A stretch of 34,175 nt of DNA from NCBI GenBank assembly GCA_030590405.1, contig JAUUYO010000001.1, positions 1-34,175 of the forward strand, read 5' to 3'. Numbering within the stretch: the first letter of the stretch is position 1; each line of letters begins with the position of its first letter. The DNA is from Kangiellaceae bacterium (GTDB taxonomy: Bacteria > Pseudomonadota > Gammaproteobacteria > Enterobacterales > Kangiellaceae). Both the position numbers and the translations under genes were made by a program. This document shows, piece by piece, positions 15,483-24,345 of this stretch. Under the pieces are notes generated by a model, which did no database searches, was not told the DNA's origin, and saw only the letters and a program-made list of their open reading frames with translations.

Positions 15483-16637
15483 ATGCGTTTAACAAAACTA
15501 ATTTTTAGCATGTCTTTATTTTTACTAATAAACCAGGCTGCTGCAAATGATTATTTTCCTGAAAAAGGGCATTGGGAATCTAAATCAACAAAAAAACTCG
15601 GTTTTAACAAGACAAAGTTACAAAAAGCCGTACAGTTTGCTCAGGATAATGAATATTCGGGTTCGCGCGATTTAAGAATTGCTATTTTAAAAGGATTTAA
15701 GGCGGAGCCATTTCATCAGATCCTGGGGCCTACCAAAAAACGTGGAGGCCCTGCGGGTTTAATTATAAAAGATGGTTATATCGCTGCACAATGGGGTGAT
15801 GTTGAGCGTGTCGATATGACTTTCAGCGTAACAAAAAGTTATTTATCCACATTAGCGGGATTGGCTATCGATGAAAAATTGATTAAAAATACCCAAGATA
15901 AACTCGTTGATTATGTTTGGGATGGTACTTTTCAAGGTAAACATAATAATAAGGTGAGTTGGCATACTTTGCTAAATCAATCATCTGACTGGTCTGGAGA
16001 GCTTTTTGGAATTAAAGATTGGGCTGATCGCCCGCCAAAAAACGGTGGGTTGGATGAATGGAAACAACGTCAATTTAATGAGCCAGGCACTAAAATGGAA
16101 TATAACGATGTTCGGGTGAATGTACTGGCATATTCTTTACTCAATGTTTGGAGAAAACCTCTACCACAAATTCTTAAGCAGAAAATAATGGATCCTATAG
16201 GTGCATCAACAACCTGGCGCTGGTTTGGATATAAGGATGCCTGGACAACGATTGACGGATTGAAAATGAAATCAGTAACTGGAGGAGGGCACTCCGGTGG
16301 TGGCGTATTTGTATCGACATTAGATCAGGCTCGTTTTGGTCTGTTATTTTTAAATGAAGGTAAATGGAACGATAAACAATTAATCTCAAACACCTGGGTT
16401 GAGCAAGTTCAAAAACCTTCTGAGGGTAACTCAAGTTATGGTTATATGTGGTGGTTAAACCAGGGGAAGCGCAAGTGGAAGCAGGTTAATGATGAATCTA
16501 TTTATTATGCGGCAGGGTTTGGTGGAAACTATATTGTGGTTGATAAAACGCATAATTTATTAGTAATAACGCGTTGGCTTGAACCAAATAAAATGGGTGA
16601 GATGATGAGTTTTGTTTTAAAAAGCCTTGAAAATTAA
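15483..16637 (+). CDS. secreted serine hydrolase, beta-lactamase class C fold
   Basis: A 384-residue exported protein with a signal peptide (about residues 1-21, ending QAAA). It belongs to the beta-lactamase/penicillin-binding-protein-like family (Pfam Beta-lactamase), which includes esterases and peptidases. The catalytic S115-V-T-K118 is in place, Y207-N-D209 stands where class C enzymes have Tyr-x-Asn, and AAGFGGNYIVVD near the C-terminus replaces the KTG strand, which argues for an esterase or peptidase rather than a true lactamase. Trp-rich loops (WGDVERVDM, WRWFGYKDAW) are unremarkable. It is divergently transcribed from the propeller protein across 135 bp. Confidence 0.9.
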   Translation: MRLTKLIFSMSLFLLINQAAANDYFPEKGHWESKSTKKLGFNKTKLQKAVQFAQDNEYSGSRDLRIAILKGFKAEPFHQILGPTKKRGGPAGLIIKDGYIAAQWGDVERVDMTFSVTKSYLSTLAGLAIDEKLIKNTQDKLVDYVWDGTFQGKHNNKVSWHTLLNQSSDWSGELFGIKDWADRPPKNGGLDEWKQRQFNEPGTKMEYNDVRVNVLAYSLLNVWRKPLPQILKQKIMDPIGASTTWRWFGYKDAWTTIDGLKMKSVTGGGHSGGGVFVSTLDQARFGLLFLNEGKWNDKQLISNTWVEQVQKPSEGNSSYGYMWWLNQGKRKWKQVNDESIYYAAGFGGNYIVVDKTHNLLVITRWLEPNKMGEMMSFVLKSLEN

Positions 16638-16642
16638 ACAGC

Positions 16643-16747
16643 TACTCTGTGGCATGTATTTGGTTAGGTCATAGTCAAGGGGGCGTTATTATAGCAGAAG
16701 GAGTGCGTTATCTTCTTAAGAAAGCAGCTGGAGTTTCAATAAGCTAA
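16643..16747 (+). pseudogene. fragment of an alpha/beta-hydrolase around a GHSQGG elbow
   Basis: A 34-codon open stretch encodes ACIWLGHSQGGVIIAEGVRY followed by LLKKAAGVSIS and TAA. Leu-Gly-His-Ser-Gln-Gly-Gly is a textbook nucleophile elbow of a lipase-type alpha/beta-hydrolase, followed by a matching helix. A sister frame continues with KLSFNGANSSQKGKLLDKRI and reaches TAG near 16840, so a frameshifted remnant of about 60 codons is plausible. No start codon or N-terminal half is present. It is in a different frame from the preceding serine hydrolase. Confidence 0.45.
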
Positions 16748-17162
16748 GCTTTAATGGTGCTAATAGCAGTCAAAAAGGCAAGCTTTTGGATAAGCGTATT
16801 CTGTCCCATTGTGAACAAGAACCGTTGATTTATGTTTTTTAGAGAAAAAGCAAACTTTAATCTTCTTTTGGCAACCTTTTCACCAACTACTACGCATCGT
16901 CCAATAGTTGGCTCAGTAATATTGAGCGAAATGTCAGAATGTTTTTTTCTCCTTTATTGAGAGAGACTATTATGAGCCAAAAAGCTTTGAGTATAATCAA
17001 AAAGCGATAGCTGTATAGGTTAAGTGAAACGCCCAATGCGGTCCCGCGTACAGGATCGTGGCAGCTGGAGGGAGGAATTCATCTATTGCCTTGGTTTTCG
17101 GGCAATCCATCTAAAACATGACTATACTCATGCAAAGACCACAAAAGAATCCTACGACGTAA
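16748..17162. other. gene-free stretch ahead of the c-di-GMP gene
   Basis: Holds the tail of the hydrolase remnant and a GC-richer patch (about 17010-17120) whose plus frame reads LYRLSETPNAVPRTGSWQLE and continues to a TGA without a start codon. I do not recognise that protein piece; it is unlike its AT-rich surroundings and may be a remnant of a mobile element. A 14-codon ORF from ATG 17118 ends in TAA directly before the TTG start at 17163. No clear sigma-70 promoter is visible. Confidence 0.4.
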
Positions 17163-19799
17163 TTGGCTAATAAATTAAATGCTGAAACGGAACTTCAGGC
17201 AGAACTAACAAAGCATAAAGCAAGAGCCAAACGACTGGAACAAGTTGTCAGGTCCCTTTCTGCTACCAAAAAACAACAAAATGCACTTTTCCGAATTGTT
17301 GATCTTGCTAATTCAAGCAACAGCCTTCCAGCCTTTTATTTTGAATTACACAAGATCGTTAGCGAGCTGACTTTAGCAAAAAGTTTTTTTATTATGCTGC
17401 TTCACCCTGAAGGTGATTTTGTGAGCTTTCCTTATTATAAGGATGACGAAGATGAACAACAGAAAGGGAGAGAGCCGTTATATAACCCGACAAAAAAAAT
17501 TCCAAAGGAAAAATTGGCAGGGACTGCAACCATGAAAGTCATTGAAGAGCGCAACCTGTTACACTTAAACAGGGTTGGATTTGAAAATATGACCGTAACT
17601 GGTCGAGTGCCGGAAGACTGGATTGGAGTACCTTTGATAATAGAAGGGCAGCTATTAGGCGCTCTGATCGTACAAAGTTACGATGAAGGCTTTCGGTACG
17701 ACAAGCGGGATGAAGAGTTACTCGTTTATGTTTCACAACATATTGCTACCAGTCTAAAAAGAAAGCAAGATGCTGAATCACTTAAAGAGGCTCATAAAAA
17801 GTTACAAAATCATAATCGGGAACTGGAGGTTAGAGTTGCTGGACGTACCGAAGAACTTAAAAAAATCAATATTACTTTGGCAAACGAAGCTAAAGAGAGA
17901 AGAAAAAGTGAGAAAATCCAGAAAGCCCTTTTTAAGATTACTGATCTGGTAAGTACCGCCAGGAATTTGAACGACCTTTTTGTTGGGGTTCATCAAACTA
18001 TTTCTGAGCTGATGTATGCTAACAATGCCTTTATTGCACTCTTGTCTGAGGACAAAAGCCAGCTGGAATTTCCATATTTTGTCGATCAATACGATGAGCG
18101 ACCTGGTAATATCGAACTCGCTTTGGATGGACCACAATTTGAACAAGGATTAACAACTCAAACTCTAATTAGTGGCAAATCTCTGCTTTATAATTCTTCT
18201 GAAGGTCCTGCTCAAAATCAAGTGGGAGCTGAAGCCGTTTCCTGGCTTGGTGTTCCACTAAAGGACAAAAAGGATGTTTTTGGAGTCATTGTGATACAAA
18301 GCTATGATTTAGAACAGGTTTACGAACAACAACACTTGTCACTGTTAGAAACAGTCGCCCACCAGGTTTCGACCGCTATTTTACGTAAAAAAGATTCGGA
18401 TGCACTCATGAAGGCGCATGAGCATCTGGAACGGCGAGTCAAAGAAAGAACATCAGTGCTAGAAAAGACCATCGCTAATCGACGAAAAATTGAAAAACGA
18501 TTAGAACATGAGTCACTACATGATTCTCTCACTCTGTTGCCTAACAGACGTTACTTAAGTGAAGAACTTAATATTGTGTTAAAAGGTAAAGTAACTGGGC
18601 AATCATGTGACGTCGCATTACTTTTTCTTGATCTCGACCGTTTCAAAATTATCAATGATAGCTTGGGTCATCATATTGGCGATTTGTTTTTAATCGAAGT
18701 CGCTAAAATTCTAAAAAATTGTATGCGAGAGGATGACAAAATTGTCCGTTTAGGTGGCGATGAGTTTTGTATTTTAATGTATGATATTTACTCGGTTAAA
18801 ATCGTAGTTACTCTCGCAGAGCGGGTGTTAAACAAATTGCGCAAACCTGTTGTTGTGGGGCAACACTCTTTAATTACCAGTGCAAGCATTGGTGTCAGGT
18901 TGGCAACAATCGGCGAAGATAGTAGTGATCGAGTGATTGGAGACGCCGATTCAGCTATGTATCAGGCTAAACATGGAGGCAAAGATCGCTATTGTTTATT
19001 TGACGCCAATGTAAGAAAAATAATCACCCAAAGACTCAAAATCGAACAAGATCTGAGAGTTGCGATTGGCACCGAGCAGCTTACCCTTTACTACCAGCCA
19101 GTTATTGATTTATTTAGTCATCGGGTTGTTGGCCTGGAGGCCCTTATTCGTTGGCAACATCCTGAACTTGGTTTTATTGGTCCTGCTGAATTTATTCCTA
19201 TTGCTGAAGAGACTGGTTTAATACAAGAGTTAGGTGAATCTGTTGTTTCAATGGCCTGTGAGACGTTAAGTGAATTCTCAAAAATTATTGAACTCAAAGA
19301 GCTTTATATCAACATTAATATATCGGCGATGCAAATTCTTACCAGAACACTAGACAACTTTATTCGTAAGGAAATAGCTAAATATGGTATCGATCCAAAT
19401 AATTTGAATGCTGAAATAACTGAAAGTATTTTAGTGGAAGATTTCAACGCCGCTATTCTTTTTGTGCAAGAACTCAAATCGATCGGTATGAAAGTCTTAC
19501 TTGATGATTTTGGTACGGGTTATTCTTCTCTTAGTTATTTACATCAATTTCCTTTTGATATCATTAAATTGGATCAATCTTTTATTCAATTAACCGATGA
19601 AAATGAGAAATTAGTGGGTATGATAGAATCCATTGGTTTTCTGGTTTCTAGCCTGGGAATGGATATCGTTGTCGAAGGAATAGAAACGGAGTCTCAATTG
19701 GAACTTGCTCAAAACCTCAATTGTAGGTATGGACAAGGATATTTATTCGCAAAACCGATGCCTAAAACTGAGGTTTTGACCTTCATAAAAACATGCTAA
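17163..19799 (+). CDS. c-di-GMP cyclase/phosphodiesterase with two GAF domains
   Basis: An 878-residue cytosolic protein with no membrane helix. Order: coiled coil (1-35), GAF (about 40-200), coiled coil with a RVAGRTEELKK stretch, second GAF (about 250-410), coiled coil, GGDEF (about 455-620) and EAL (about 630-875). The cyclase site G531-G-D-E-F535 is intact, and an inhibitory I-site R522-E-D-D525 stands exactly five residues ahead. The phosphodiesterase signatures E659-A-L, AEITES, D781-D-F-G-T-G-Y-S-S and VVEGIET are also intact, so both activities are possible. The start is odd: TTG at 17163 follows an in-frame TAA directly, no strong ribosome site is seen, and the first in-frame ATG lies some 75 codons inside the first GAF domain. 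Confidence 0.9.
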   Translation: MANKLNAETELQAELTKHKARAKRLEQVVRSLSATKKQQNALFRIVDLANSSNSLPAFYFELHKIVSELTLAKSFFIMLLHPEGDFVSFPYYKDDEDEQQKGREPLYNPTKKIPKEKLAGTATMKVIEERNLLHLNRVGFENMTVTGRVPEDWIGVPLIIEGQLLGALIVQSYDEGFRYDKRDEELLVYVSQHIATSLKRKQDAESLKEAHKKLQNHNRELEVRVAGRTEELKKINITLANEAKERRKSEKIQKALFKITDLVSTARNLNDLFVGVHQTISELMYANNAFIALLSEDKSQLEFPYFVDQYDERPGNIELALDGPQFEQGLTTQTLISGKSLLYNSSEGPAQNQVGAEAVSWLGVPLKDKKDVFGVIVIQSYDLEQVYEQQHLSLLETVAHQVSTAILRKKDSDALMKAHEHLERRVKERTSVLEKTIANRRKIEKRLEHESLHDSLTLLPNRRYLSEELNIVLKGKVTGQSCDVALLFLDLDRFKIINDSLGHHIGDLFLIEVAKILKNCMREDDKIVRLGGDEFCILMYDIYSVKIVVTLAERVLNKLRKPVVVGQHSLITSASIGVRLATIGEDSSDRVIGDADSAMYQAKHGGKDRYCLFDANVRKIITQRLKIEQDLRVAIGTEQLTLYYQPVIDLFSHRVVGLEALIRWQHPELGFIGPAEFIPIAEETGLIQELGESVVSMACETLSEFSKIIELKELYININISAMQILTRTLDNFIRKEIAKYGIDPNNLNAEITESILVEDFNAAILFVQELKSIGMKVLLDDFGTGYSSLSYLHQFPFDIIKLDQSFIQLTDENEKLVGMIESIGFLVSSLGMDIVVEGIETESQLELAQNLNCRYGQGYLFAKPMPKTEVLTFIKTC

Positions 19800-19837
19800 A
19801 TATTAAACACATCTTGAGCACAGGAGACTGGAGACTA

Positions 19838-19866
19838 GGCTATTGATCTTTCATCGTTCAACAGCC
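19838..19866 (+). repeat. dispersed palindrome, copy 1 (left arm decayed)
   Basis: GGCTATTGA and TCAACAGCC flank an 11-nt loop (TCTTTCATCGT); the stem has one A-C mismatch. The right arm extends as TCAACAGCCCCTGGTA, matching the perfect copy at 25715-25730. It sits between two convergent genes (the c-di-GMP protein and the globin) and could terminate both. Confidence 0.75.
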
Positions 19867-19880
19867 CCTGGTACAACTCA

Positions 19881-20318
19881 CTAATAATTATTTGGCTTAG
19901 GAAAATCCAGAATTTTATCTGTCTTATAGCGTTTCTCACACTGCTCCGGCGCATGTTTAACAATTCGATTAAAAAAAGCATCATCGATTCTTTGCCATTT
20001 TTCAATCAATAATTCACTGGCATTGGCTTCCTTGAATGATTCGTCCAATAACACCTGTCGAGCTTCAAATAACGCGTGGGTGATGTACATATGTTTGTGT
20101 GCGGCAGGCGGTGTTTGCCCGCAGTAGAGGTTTTCACCGCCTAAAGCGGCTTGCATAAAGGCGACTTGTTGTCTTTCGATATGCTCTTGAGGAACATCCT
20201 GAAAATAAAGTTTTAGCCAGGGATCTTCATAAATTTTGTCGTAAAATATTTTACTGATTTTTTCAAGCATGGCTGTGCCGCCCATTGCTTTAAAACCTTG
20301 TCTTTTGGTTGATGTCAT
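19881..20318 (-). CDS. truncated-haemoglobin-like globin
   Basis: A 145-residue protein of the bacterial truncated (2/2) globin fold. Typical pieces are the early helix ending IYEDPWLKLYFQDVPQEHIERQQVAFMQAALGG, then AAHKHMYITHALFEARQVLL, where His74 is the likely proximal haem ligand (matching aHagLgIt..hF of the family), and the C-terminal helix IEKWQRIDDAFFNRIVKHA. Such proteins bind O2 or NO; the role here is open. AGAGAG lies 6 nt ahead of ATG. The 14 bases AGAGAGTAATAATG at this start are identical to those at the divergent murQ start. It is monocistronic. Confidence 0.85.
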   Translation of the reverse strand: MTSTKRQGFKAMGGTAMLEKISKIFYDKIYEDPWLKLYFQDVPQEHIERQQVAFMQAALGGENLYCGQTPPAAHKHMYITHALFEARQVLLDESFKEANASELLIEKWQRIDDAFFNRIVKHAPEQCEKRYKTDKILDFPKPNNY

Positions 20319-20531
20319 TATTACTCTCTAAAATATCCCGCTTTTTAATATTCAGTGTAGACAACAATTGGATATTTCTCGAATTTTAGCTAATTCAGCA
20401 GTAATAAGGGCAAGCAACAGGCTAAATCTGTTCAAAAACAGGGCTAAATATGGCAAATTGTGTAAATTCGAGCGAGTCCTGTTCTTTGCTAGATCGTTTA
20501 ATGATAAAGTTCAATTAATTGATTGGGTCGC

Positions 20532-20562
20532 TGGGGGCTGTTGAATGATGAAAGATCAACAG
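20532..20562 (-). repeat. dispersed palindrome, copy 2 (one arm shortened)
   Basis: On the minus strand it reads CTGTTGA, TCTTTCATCAT, TCAACAGCCCCC. The paired stem is 7 bp; the outer part of one arm has diverged. It is the inverse orientation of the copies at 19838 and 25690. Confidence 0.7.
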
Positions 20563-20679
20563 ACTCTACCGGTGACGATTGGGTGGCAGAAGGTAATACG
20601 ATTGTGGACAGGATTTATCATATCGTTCGGGGTTATGATGGCATTGAATAAAAGTTACTTGCGCTGGGCGCAAAAGTGA
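20545..20679 (+). CDS. possible 44-residue single-helix membrane protein
   Basis: ATG ATG opens a frame encoding MMKDQQTLPVTIGWQKVIRL, then a hydrophobic stretch (about residues 21-35) and a basic end (SYLRWAQK). The basic-hydrophobic-basic layout would suit a small membrane protein, and a G-rich run lies about nine nt upstream. Against it: the start lies inside the dispersed palindrome, no homologue comes to mind, and another frame is also open across much of the stretch. Treat as a candidate only. Confidence 0.2.
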   Translation: MMKDQQTLPVTIGWQKVIRLWTGFIISFGVMMALNKSYLRWAQK

Positions 20680-20728
20680 GTCGCATTGCGGTTTAGTTTG
20701 AACCCTTAGGACAAATAAGAGAGTAATA

Positions 20729-21673
20729 ATGGAAAATTCAGAGCTTATTTTTGAACTCAATAAATTGGTATCAGAAGAGCAAAACCCAGACACTTTGGAT
20801 ATTGATCTTTTAGATACCCTGGATGTGGTTAAAAAATTAAATCATCAAGATGATTTAGTCGCTAAAGCCGTGAGTCAAATATTACCCGAGATAGCTGAAG
20901 CGGTTGATCTTATTGTTAACTGTTTTAAACAGGACGGTCGGCTTATTTATCTTGGCGCTGGAACCAGCGGTCGGTTGGGTGTTTTAGACGCGGTTGAATG
21001 TGTACCGACTTTTGGTGTTACCGCAGATAAGGTTATTGGATTGATCGCTGGTGGTGAATCGGCGATGTTTAAAGCGGTTGAAGGCAGTGAAGACGATAAA
21101 TTATCAGCGGTTAAAGCGCTTAAGGCGATTAATTTTTCTGAAAAAGATGTGTTAGTCGGGATCGCGGCTAGTGGTAGAACACCCTATGTTCTTAGCGGAT
21201 TAGAGTACGCAAGTACGCTGGGGGCCGCCAGTATTTCACTTAGTTGCAATCCAAAGTCTGAAATATCAAAGTATGCTGATATTTCTTTAATCGTCATGGT
21301 AGGACCTGAAGCGCTTACCGGGTCGACTCGAATGAAGTCGGGAACTGGCCAAAAGATGGTACTTAATATCTTATCAACAGCGGCGATGATCCGTTGTGGT
21401 AAAAGTTATAAAAATCTAATGATTGACGTAAAGGCGACTAATCAAAAGCTGTATGCAAGAGCGACCAGAATGGTGATGCAAATTACCGGCGTTAATCAGA
21501 CATTAGCAGAGAAAACCCTTGAATTAGCAGATAGGCAGGTTAAGCTTGCGGTATTAATGTTACTGGCGGAGATCGACTGTGGCACCGCAAAGGAATTGCT
21601 TAAACGTGCCGATGGATTTTTGAGAAGGGCATTGCAAATAAATAACGATACAGATCTGTCATCAATCGATTAA
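20729..21673 (+). CDS. murQ: N-acetylmuramic acid 6-phosphate etherase
   Basis: Cleaves the lactyl ether of MurNAc-6-phosphate to give GlcNAc-6-phosphate and D-lactate during cell-wall recycling. The 314-residue cytosolic protein has one SIS sugar-phosphate domain: LIYLGAGTSGRLGVLDAVE (whose Glu is a family active-site residue), AVEGSEDD with the second active-site Glu, GIAASGRTPYVLSGLE and TGSTRMKSGTGQKMVLN. The C-terminal helical part is typical, and length matches MurQ. AGAGAG precedes the ATG. It is followed by nhaC after 25 nt, then alr, all on one strand. Neither anmK nor a MurNAc PTS is in the window. Confidence 0.96.
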   Translation: MENSELIFELNKLVSEEQNPDTLDIDLLDTLDVVKKLNHQDDLVAKAVSQILPEIAEAVDLIVNCFKQDGRLIYLGAGTSGRLGVLDAVECVPTFGVTADKVIGLIAGGESAMFKAVEGSEDDKLSAVKALKAINFSEKDVLVGIAASGRTPYVLSGLEYASTLGAASISLSCNPKSEISKYADISLIVMVGPEALTGSTRMKSGTGQKMVLNILSTAAMIRCGKSYKNLMIDVKATNQKLYARATRMVMQITGVNQTLAEKTLELADRQVKLAVLMLLAEIDCGTAKELLKRADGFLRRALQINNDTDLSSID

Positions 21674-21698
21674 AAAAATAAAATAACAGGAATCAAAA

Positions 21699-23117
21699 AT
21701 GGAATGGCTTAAAATATTACCGCCTCTGGTTGCGGTTGTAATTGTGCTTTGGAAAAAAGAAGTTATTCTCGCGCTCATAATGTCTATTTTTGTATCCGAA
21801 TGGTTGCTGTTAACTGCGCAGTCTTTTATGGGGCCAGTGACAGGTGGCATAAATACTCTGGAACGGGTCACTGCCGTATTTGCAGATGCCGGTAATACTC
21901 GTATTTTGATTTTTAGCATGATGGTGGGCGCTTTGCTTGCTTACATGCGAAAGTCCGGCGGTGTGACCGGGCTGGTCAAAGCCTTGATCTCTAAAGGGTT
22001 GGCAAAATCGCCCAGGCAGGTTTCATTAATGGCGAGCATCACCGGCGTGGTGGTTTTTGTTGAATCTAATTTGAGTGTTTTGACCGCAGGCATTCTATCC
22101 AGAGGATTGTTTGATAAATTTGGTTTAAGTCGCGCTAAGTTGGCTTACATCATTGATAGTACTTCCGCACCGATTTGTATTTTGATTTTGCTCAATGCAT
22201 GGGGCGCTTATGTATTAGCGTTGCTTAGTAGTTATGAGCTTGAGGCTAGCTCTGCAGAAATTTTATGGGGTTCAGTCCCTTTTAATTTTTATGCCTTGAT
22301 TACTTTGGCAATTGTCTTTTACTCTGCCTTTTCGGGTAATTATTACGGACCACTCGCCAATAGTTCGGTACATATTCGCGATGCTGAAGAGGATGGGGAC
22401 AAGCAAAATGAGTCCCAGACTAGCCAGACAGGTTCTACGCTCGATGAGGGTGAGGTCGGACACGCCAGTTTTATGCTGATCCCTATTTTAGTCATGGTGG
22501 GCGGAATGGTTGGATTTATGTTCTGGACAGGCGATGGCGTTCTATCTGCGGGTAGTGGATCGAAATCTGTTTTTTACGCAACCAGCCTGGCGTGCCTGGT
22601 GGCCTATTTTATGATGTTGGCAAGTGGTCGATTTAAACACCAGCAATTGGTCAAGATTGGTTTTACCGGTATGTCGGAACTTTTGCCATTAGTTGCTATT
22701 GTGCTGTTATCGCTTGCTTTGGGAGCCAGCCTTAAAGAACTGGGAACTGGTATTTATATCTCTCAAATCGTGGGTAATTTTTTGCCGATTTATCTGGTCG
22801 CACCGATGATTTTTATTGTTGGCGGAGTGATGTCTTTTTCAACCGGAACTTCCTGGGGAACATTTGCAATTTTAATTCCTATTGGGGTTCCGATCATTCA
22901 AACCATGGGGCTGCCGCCATCACTTATTATTGGAGCGATCCTGGGCGGCGGTGTGTTTGGTGATCACTGTTCGCCGATATCGGATACAACCGCCGTTTCA
23001 GCAATAGCTTCTGGTTGTGATTTACTTGAACATGTCAAAACACAATTGCCTTATGCGTTAGTTGCTGGCGGCGCATCAGTTATTTTATATCTGGTTGTTG
23101 GGTTAGTGATATTATAG
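21699..23117 (+). CDS. NhaC-family Na+/H+ antiporter-like transporter
   Basis: A 472-residue inner-membrane protein with about ten or eleven helices. The C-terminal half carries MSFSTGTSWGTFAILIPIG and GGGVFGDHCSPISDTTAVSA, characteristic of the NhaC/ion-transporter superfamily, and VVVFVESNLSVL is the matching half in the N-terminal repeat. A long acidic, Ser/Gln-rich cytosolic loop (about 228-255) splits the halves. NhaC members exchange Na+ for H+ or a solute; the substrate cannot be read from sequence. The AGGA ribosome site is good. Its place between murQ and alr suggests shared transcription, and a link to cell-wall amino-acid or sugar uptake is only a guess. Confidence 0.88.
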   Translation: MEWLKILPPLVAVVIVLWKKEVILALIMSIFVSEWLLLTAQSFMGPVTGGINTLERVTAVFADAGNTRILIFSMMVGALLAYMRKSGGVTGLVKALISKGLAKSPRQVSLMASITGVVVFVESNLSVLTAGILSRGLFDKFGLSRAKLAYIIDSTSAPICILILLNAWGAYVLALLSSYELEASSAEILWGSVPFNFYALITLAIVFYSAFSGNYYGPLANSSVHIRDAEEDGDKQNESQTSQTGSTLDEGEVGHASFMLIPILVMVGGMVGFMFWTGDGVLSAGSGSKSVFYATSLACLVAYFMMLASGRFKHQQLVKIGFTGMSELLPLVAIVLLSLALGASLKELGTGIYISQIVGNFLPIYLVAPMIFIVGGVMSFSTGTSWGTFAILIPIGVPIIQTMGLPPSLIIGAILGGGVFGDHCSPISDTTAVSAIASGCDLLEHVKTQLPYALVAGGASVILYLVVGLVIL

Positions 23118-23196
23118 GGTTACCCTGAATTCAAGTATTATTGATTTAGGGTTGTTATCGATTAGGCCGAAGCGTTATTTTTTCAGAAATTAAAAT

Positions 23197-24288
23197 ATGT
23201 CAAGAAACACACAAGCGATTATCAGTTTAGACAATATCCGTTCCAATTTTTTATTGGCGAATCAATGGGCGCCACAATCAAAAAATATGGCAGTTATTAA
23301 AGCGGATGCCTATGGGCATGGTTTGCTAGCTGTGGCAGAGGCTTTGCAGTCTTTAGTGCCCGCTTTTGCGGTGGCGATATTTGATGAAGCGGTGGCATTA
23401 AGGAACGGTGGCATTACAAAAAATATTCTTATTCTGCAAGGGGTTAACTGCGCTACCGAACTAACTTATGCCAGTGAAAATGATTGTTGGATAACACTTC
23501 ACAACAAACAACAAATTGATTTATTGTTGGCCACGAAATTAAAACAACCGCTTAAAGTGTGGTTAAAATTAGATACCGGAATGCACCGACTCGGTCTCGA
23601 TCAAAAGCAATTTGATAAAAGCTTACAACTTATAAAACAATGTCGTTGGATTGCAGATGACTTTGTTGTTTCATCCCATTTTTCTTGTGCCAGTGAATTA
23701 GCCAATGGCGAGTCTAAAAAGCAATTCAACAAATTCAATGAAATGATTACTGAGGCCAAATTGCCATCAAACATTGAATTAAGTCTGTCTAATTCACCTG
23801 CCATCGCACACTTACCGGAATCTAACTTGAACTGGAATCGGCCAGGGATCATGCTTTATGGTTTGCCGTTATTTGACGGGCCTCATAGTAGTGACCAACA
23901 ACTTAAAGCGGCTATGAGTTTTGAATCAGAAGTTGTGGCTATTCGAGAAGTGGAAACGGGCGAGTATGTTGGTTACTCTAATAAATGGCAAGCGACACGG
24001 CCCTCAAAAATAGCGACAGTTTCTGTTGGGTATGCTGACGGTTATCCGCGTCAGGCGAAAAATGGAACGCCGGTATTGGTTAAGGGAGAAAGAGCCAGCT
24101 TGGCCGGGGTGGTGTCAATGGATTTGATTGGTGTCGATGTGACAGACCTGTCAAATGTTTCAATCGGCGATCCAGTTGAGCTTTGGGGGGAACATTTATC
24201 TGCCAATGAAGTAGCAAGTTACGCCAACACTATCGGTTATGATTTAATATCAGGTGTTAGTCGACGAGTGCCTCGTGTTTATAAATAA
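23197..24288 (+). CDS. alr: alanine racemase
   Basis: A PLP enzyme converting L- to D-alanine for peptidoglycan. The 363-residue cytosolic protein has the PLP lysine K35 in MAVIKADAYGHG, LDTGMHRLG, SNSPAI, RPGIMLYG, and the second catalytic base Tyr279 in SVGYADGYPRQ, followed by the C-terminal beta domain (SMDLIGVDVTDL, ISGVSRRVPRVYK). It starts 79 nt after nhaC with only a weak ribosome site, so it may have its own promoter, although no terminator separates them. It fits a cell-wall theme with murQ. Confidence 0.96.
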   Translation: MSRNTQAIISLDNIRSNFLLANQWAPQSKNMAVIKADAYGHGLLAVAEALQSLVPAFAVAIFDEAVALRNGGITKNILILQGVNCATELTYASENDCWITLHNKQQIDLLLATKLKQPLKVWLKLDTGMHRLGLDQKQFDKSLQLIKQCRWIADDFVVSSHFSCASELANGESKKQFNKFNEMITEAKLPSNIELSLSNSPAIAHLPESNLNWNRPGIMLYGLPLFDGPHSSDQQLKAAMSFESEVVAIREVETGEYVGYSNKWQATRPSKIATVSVGYADGYPRQAKNGTPVLVKGERASLAGVVSMDLIGVDVTDLSNVSIGDPVELWGEHLSANEVASYANTIGYDLISGVSRRVPRVYK

Positions 24289-24345
24289 TATTGCTCCTGT
24301 TTTATTTTGGTTCACTCATTTCTACAGTCATTGGAGGATGCTGAA

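Larger units (their letters stand above)
20319..20728. other. divergent globin/murQ intergenic region
   Basis: 410 bp holding promoters for both neighbours (none clear by eye), one copy of the dispersed palindrome and the small ORF listed separately. The first 200 bp are AT-rich without recognisable structure. Confidence 0.5.

Noticed and set aside
15483..16637. Serine hydrolase as a true class C beta-lactamase (AmpC)
   Set aside because: Ser-x-x-Lys is present but the KTG box is replaced by AAGFGGNY, and the Tyr motif is Y-N-D, so resistance function is not supported.
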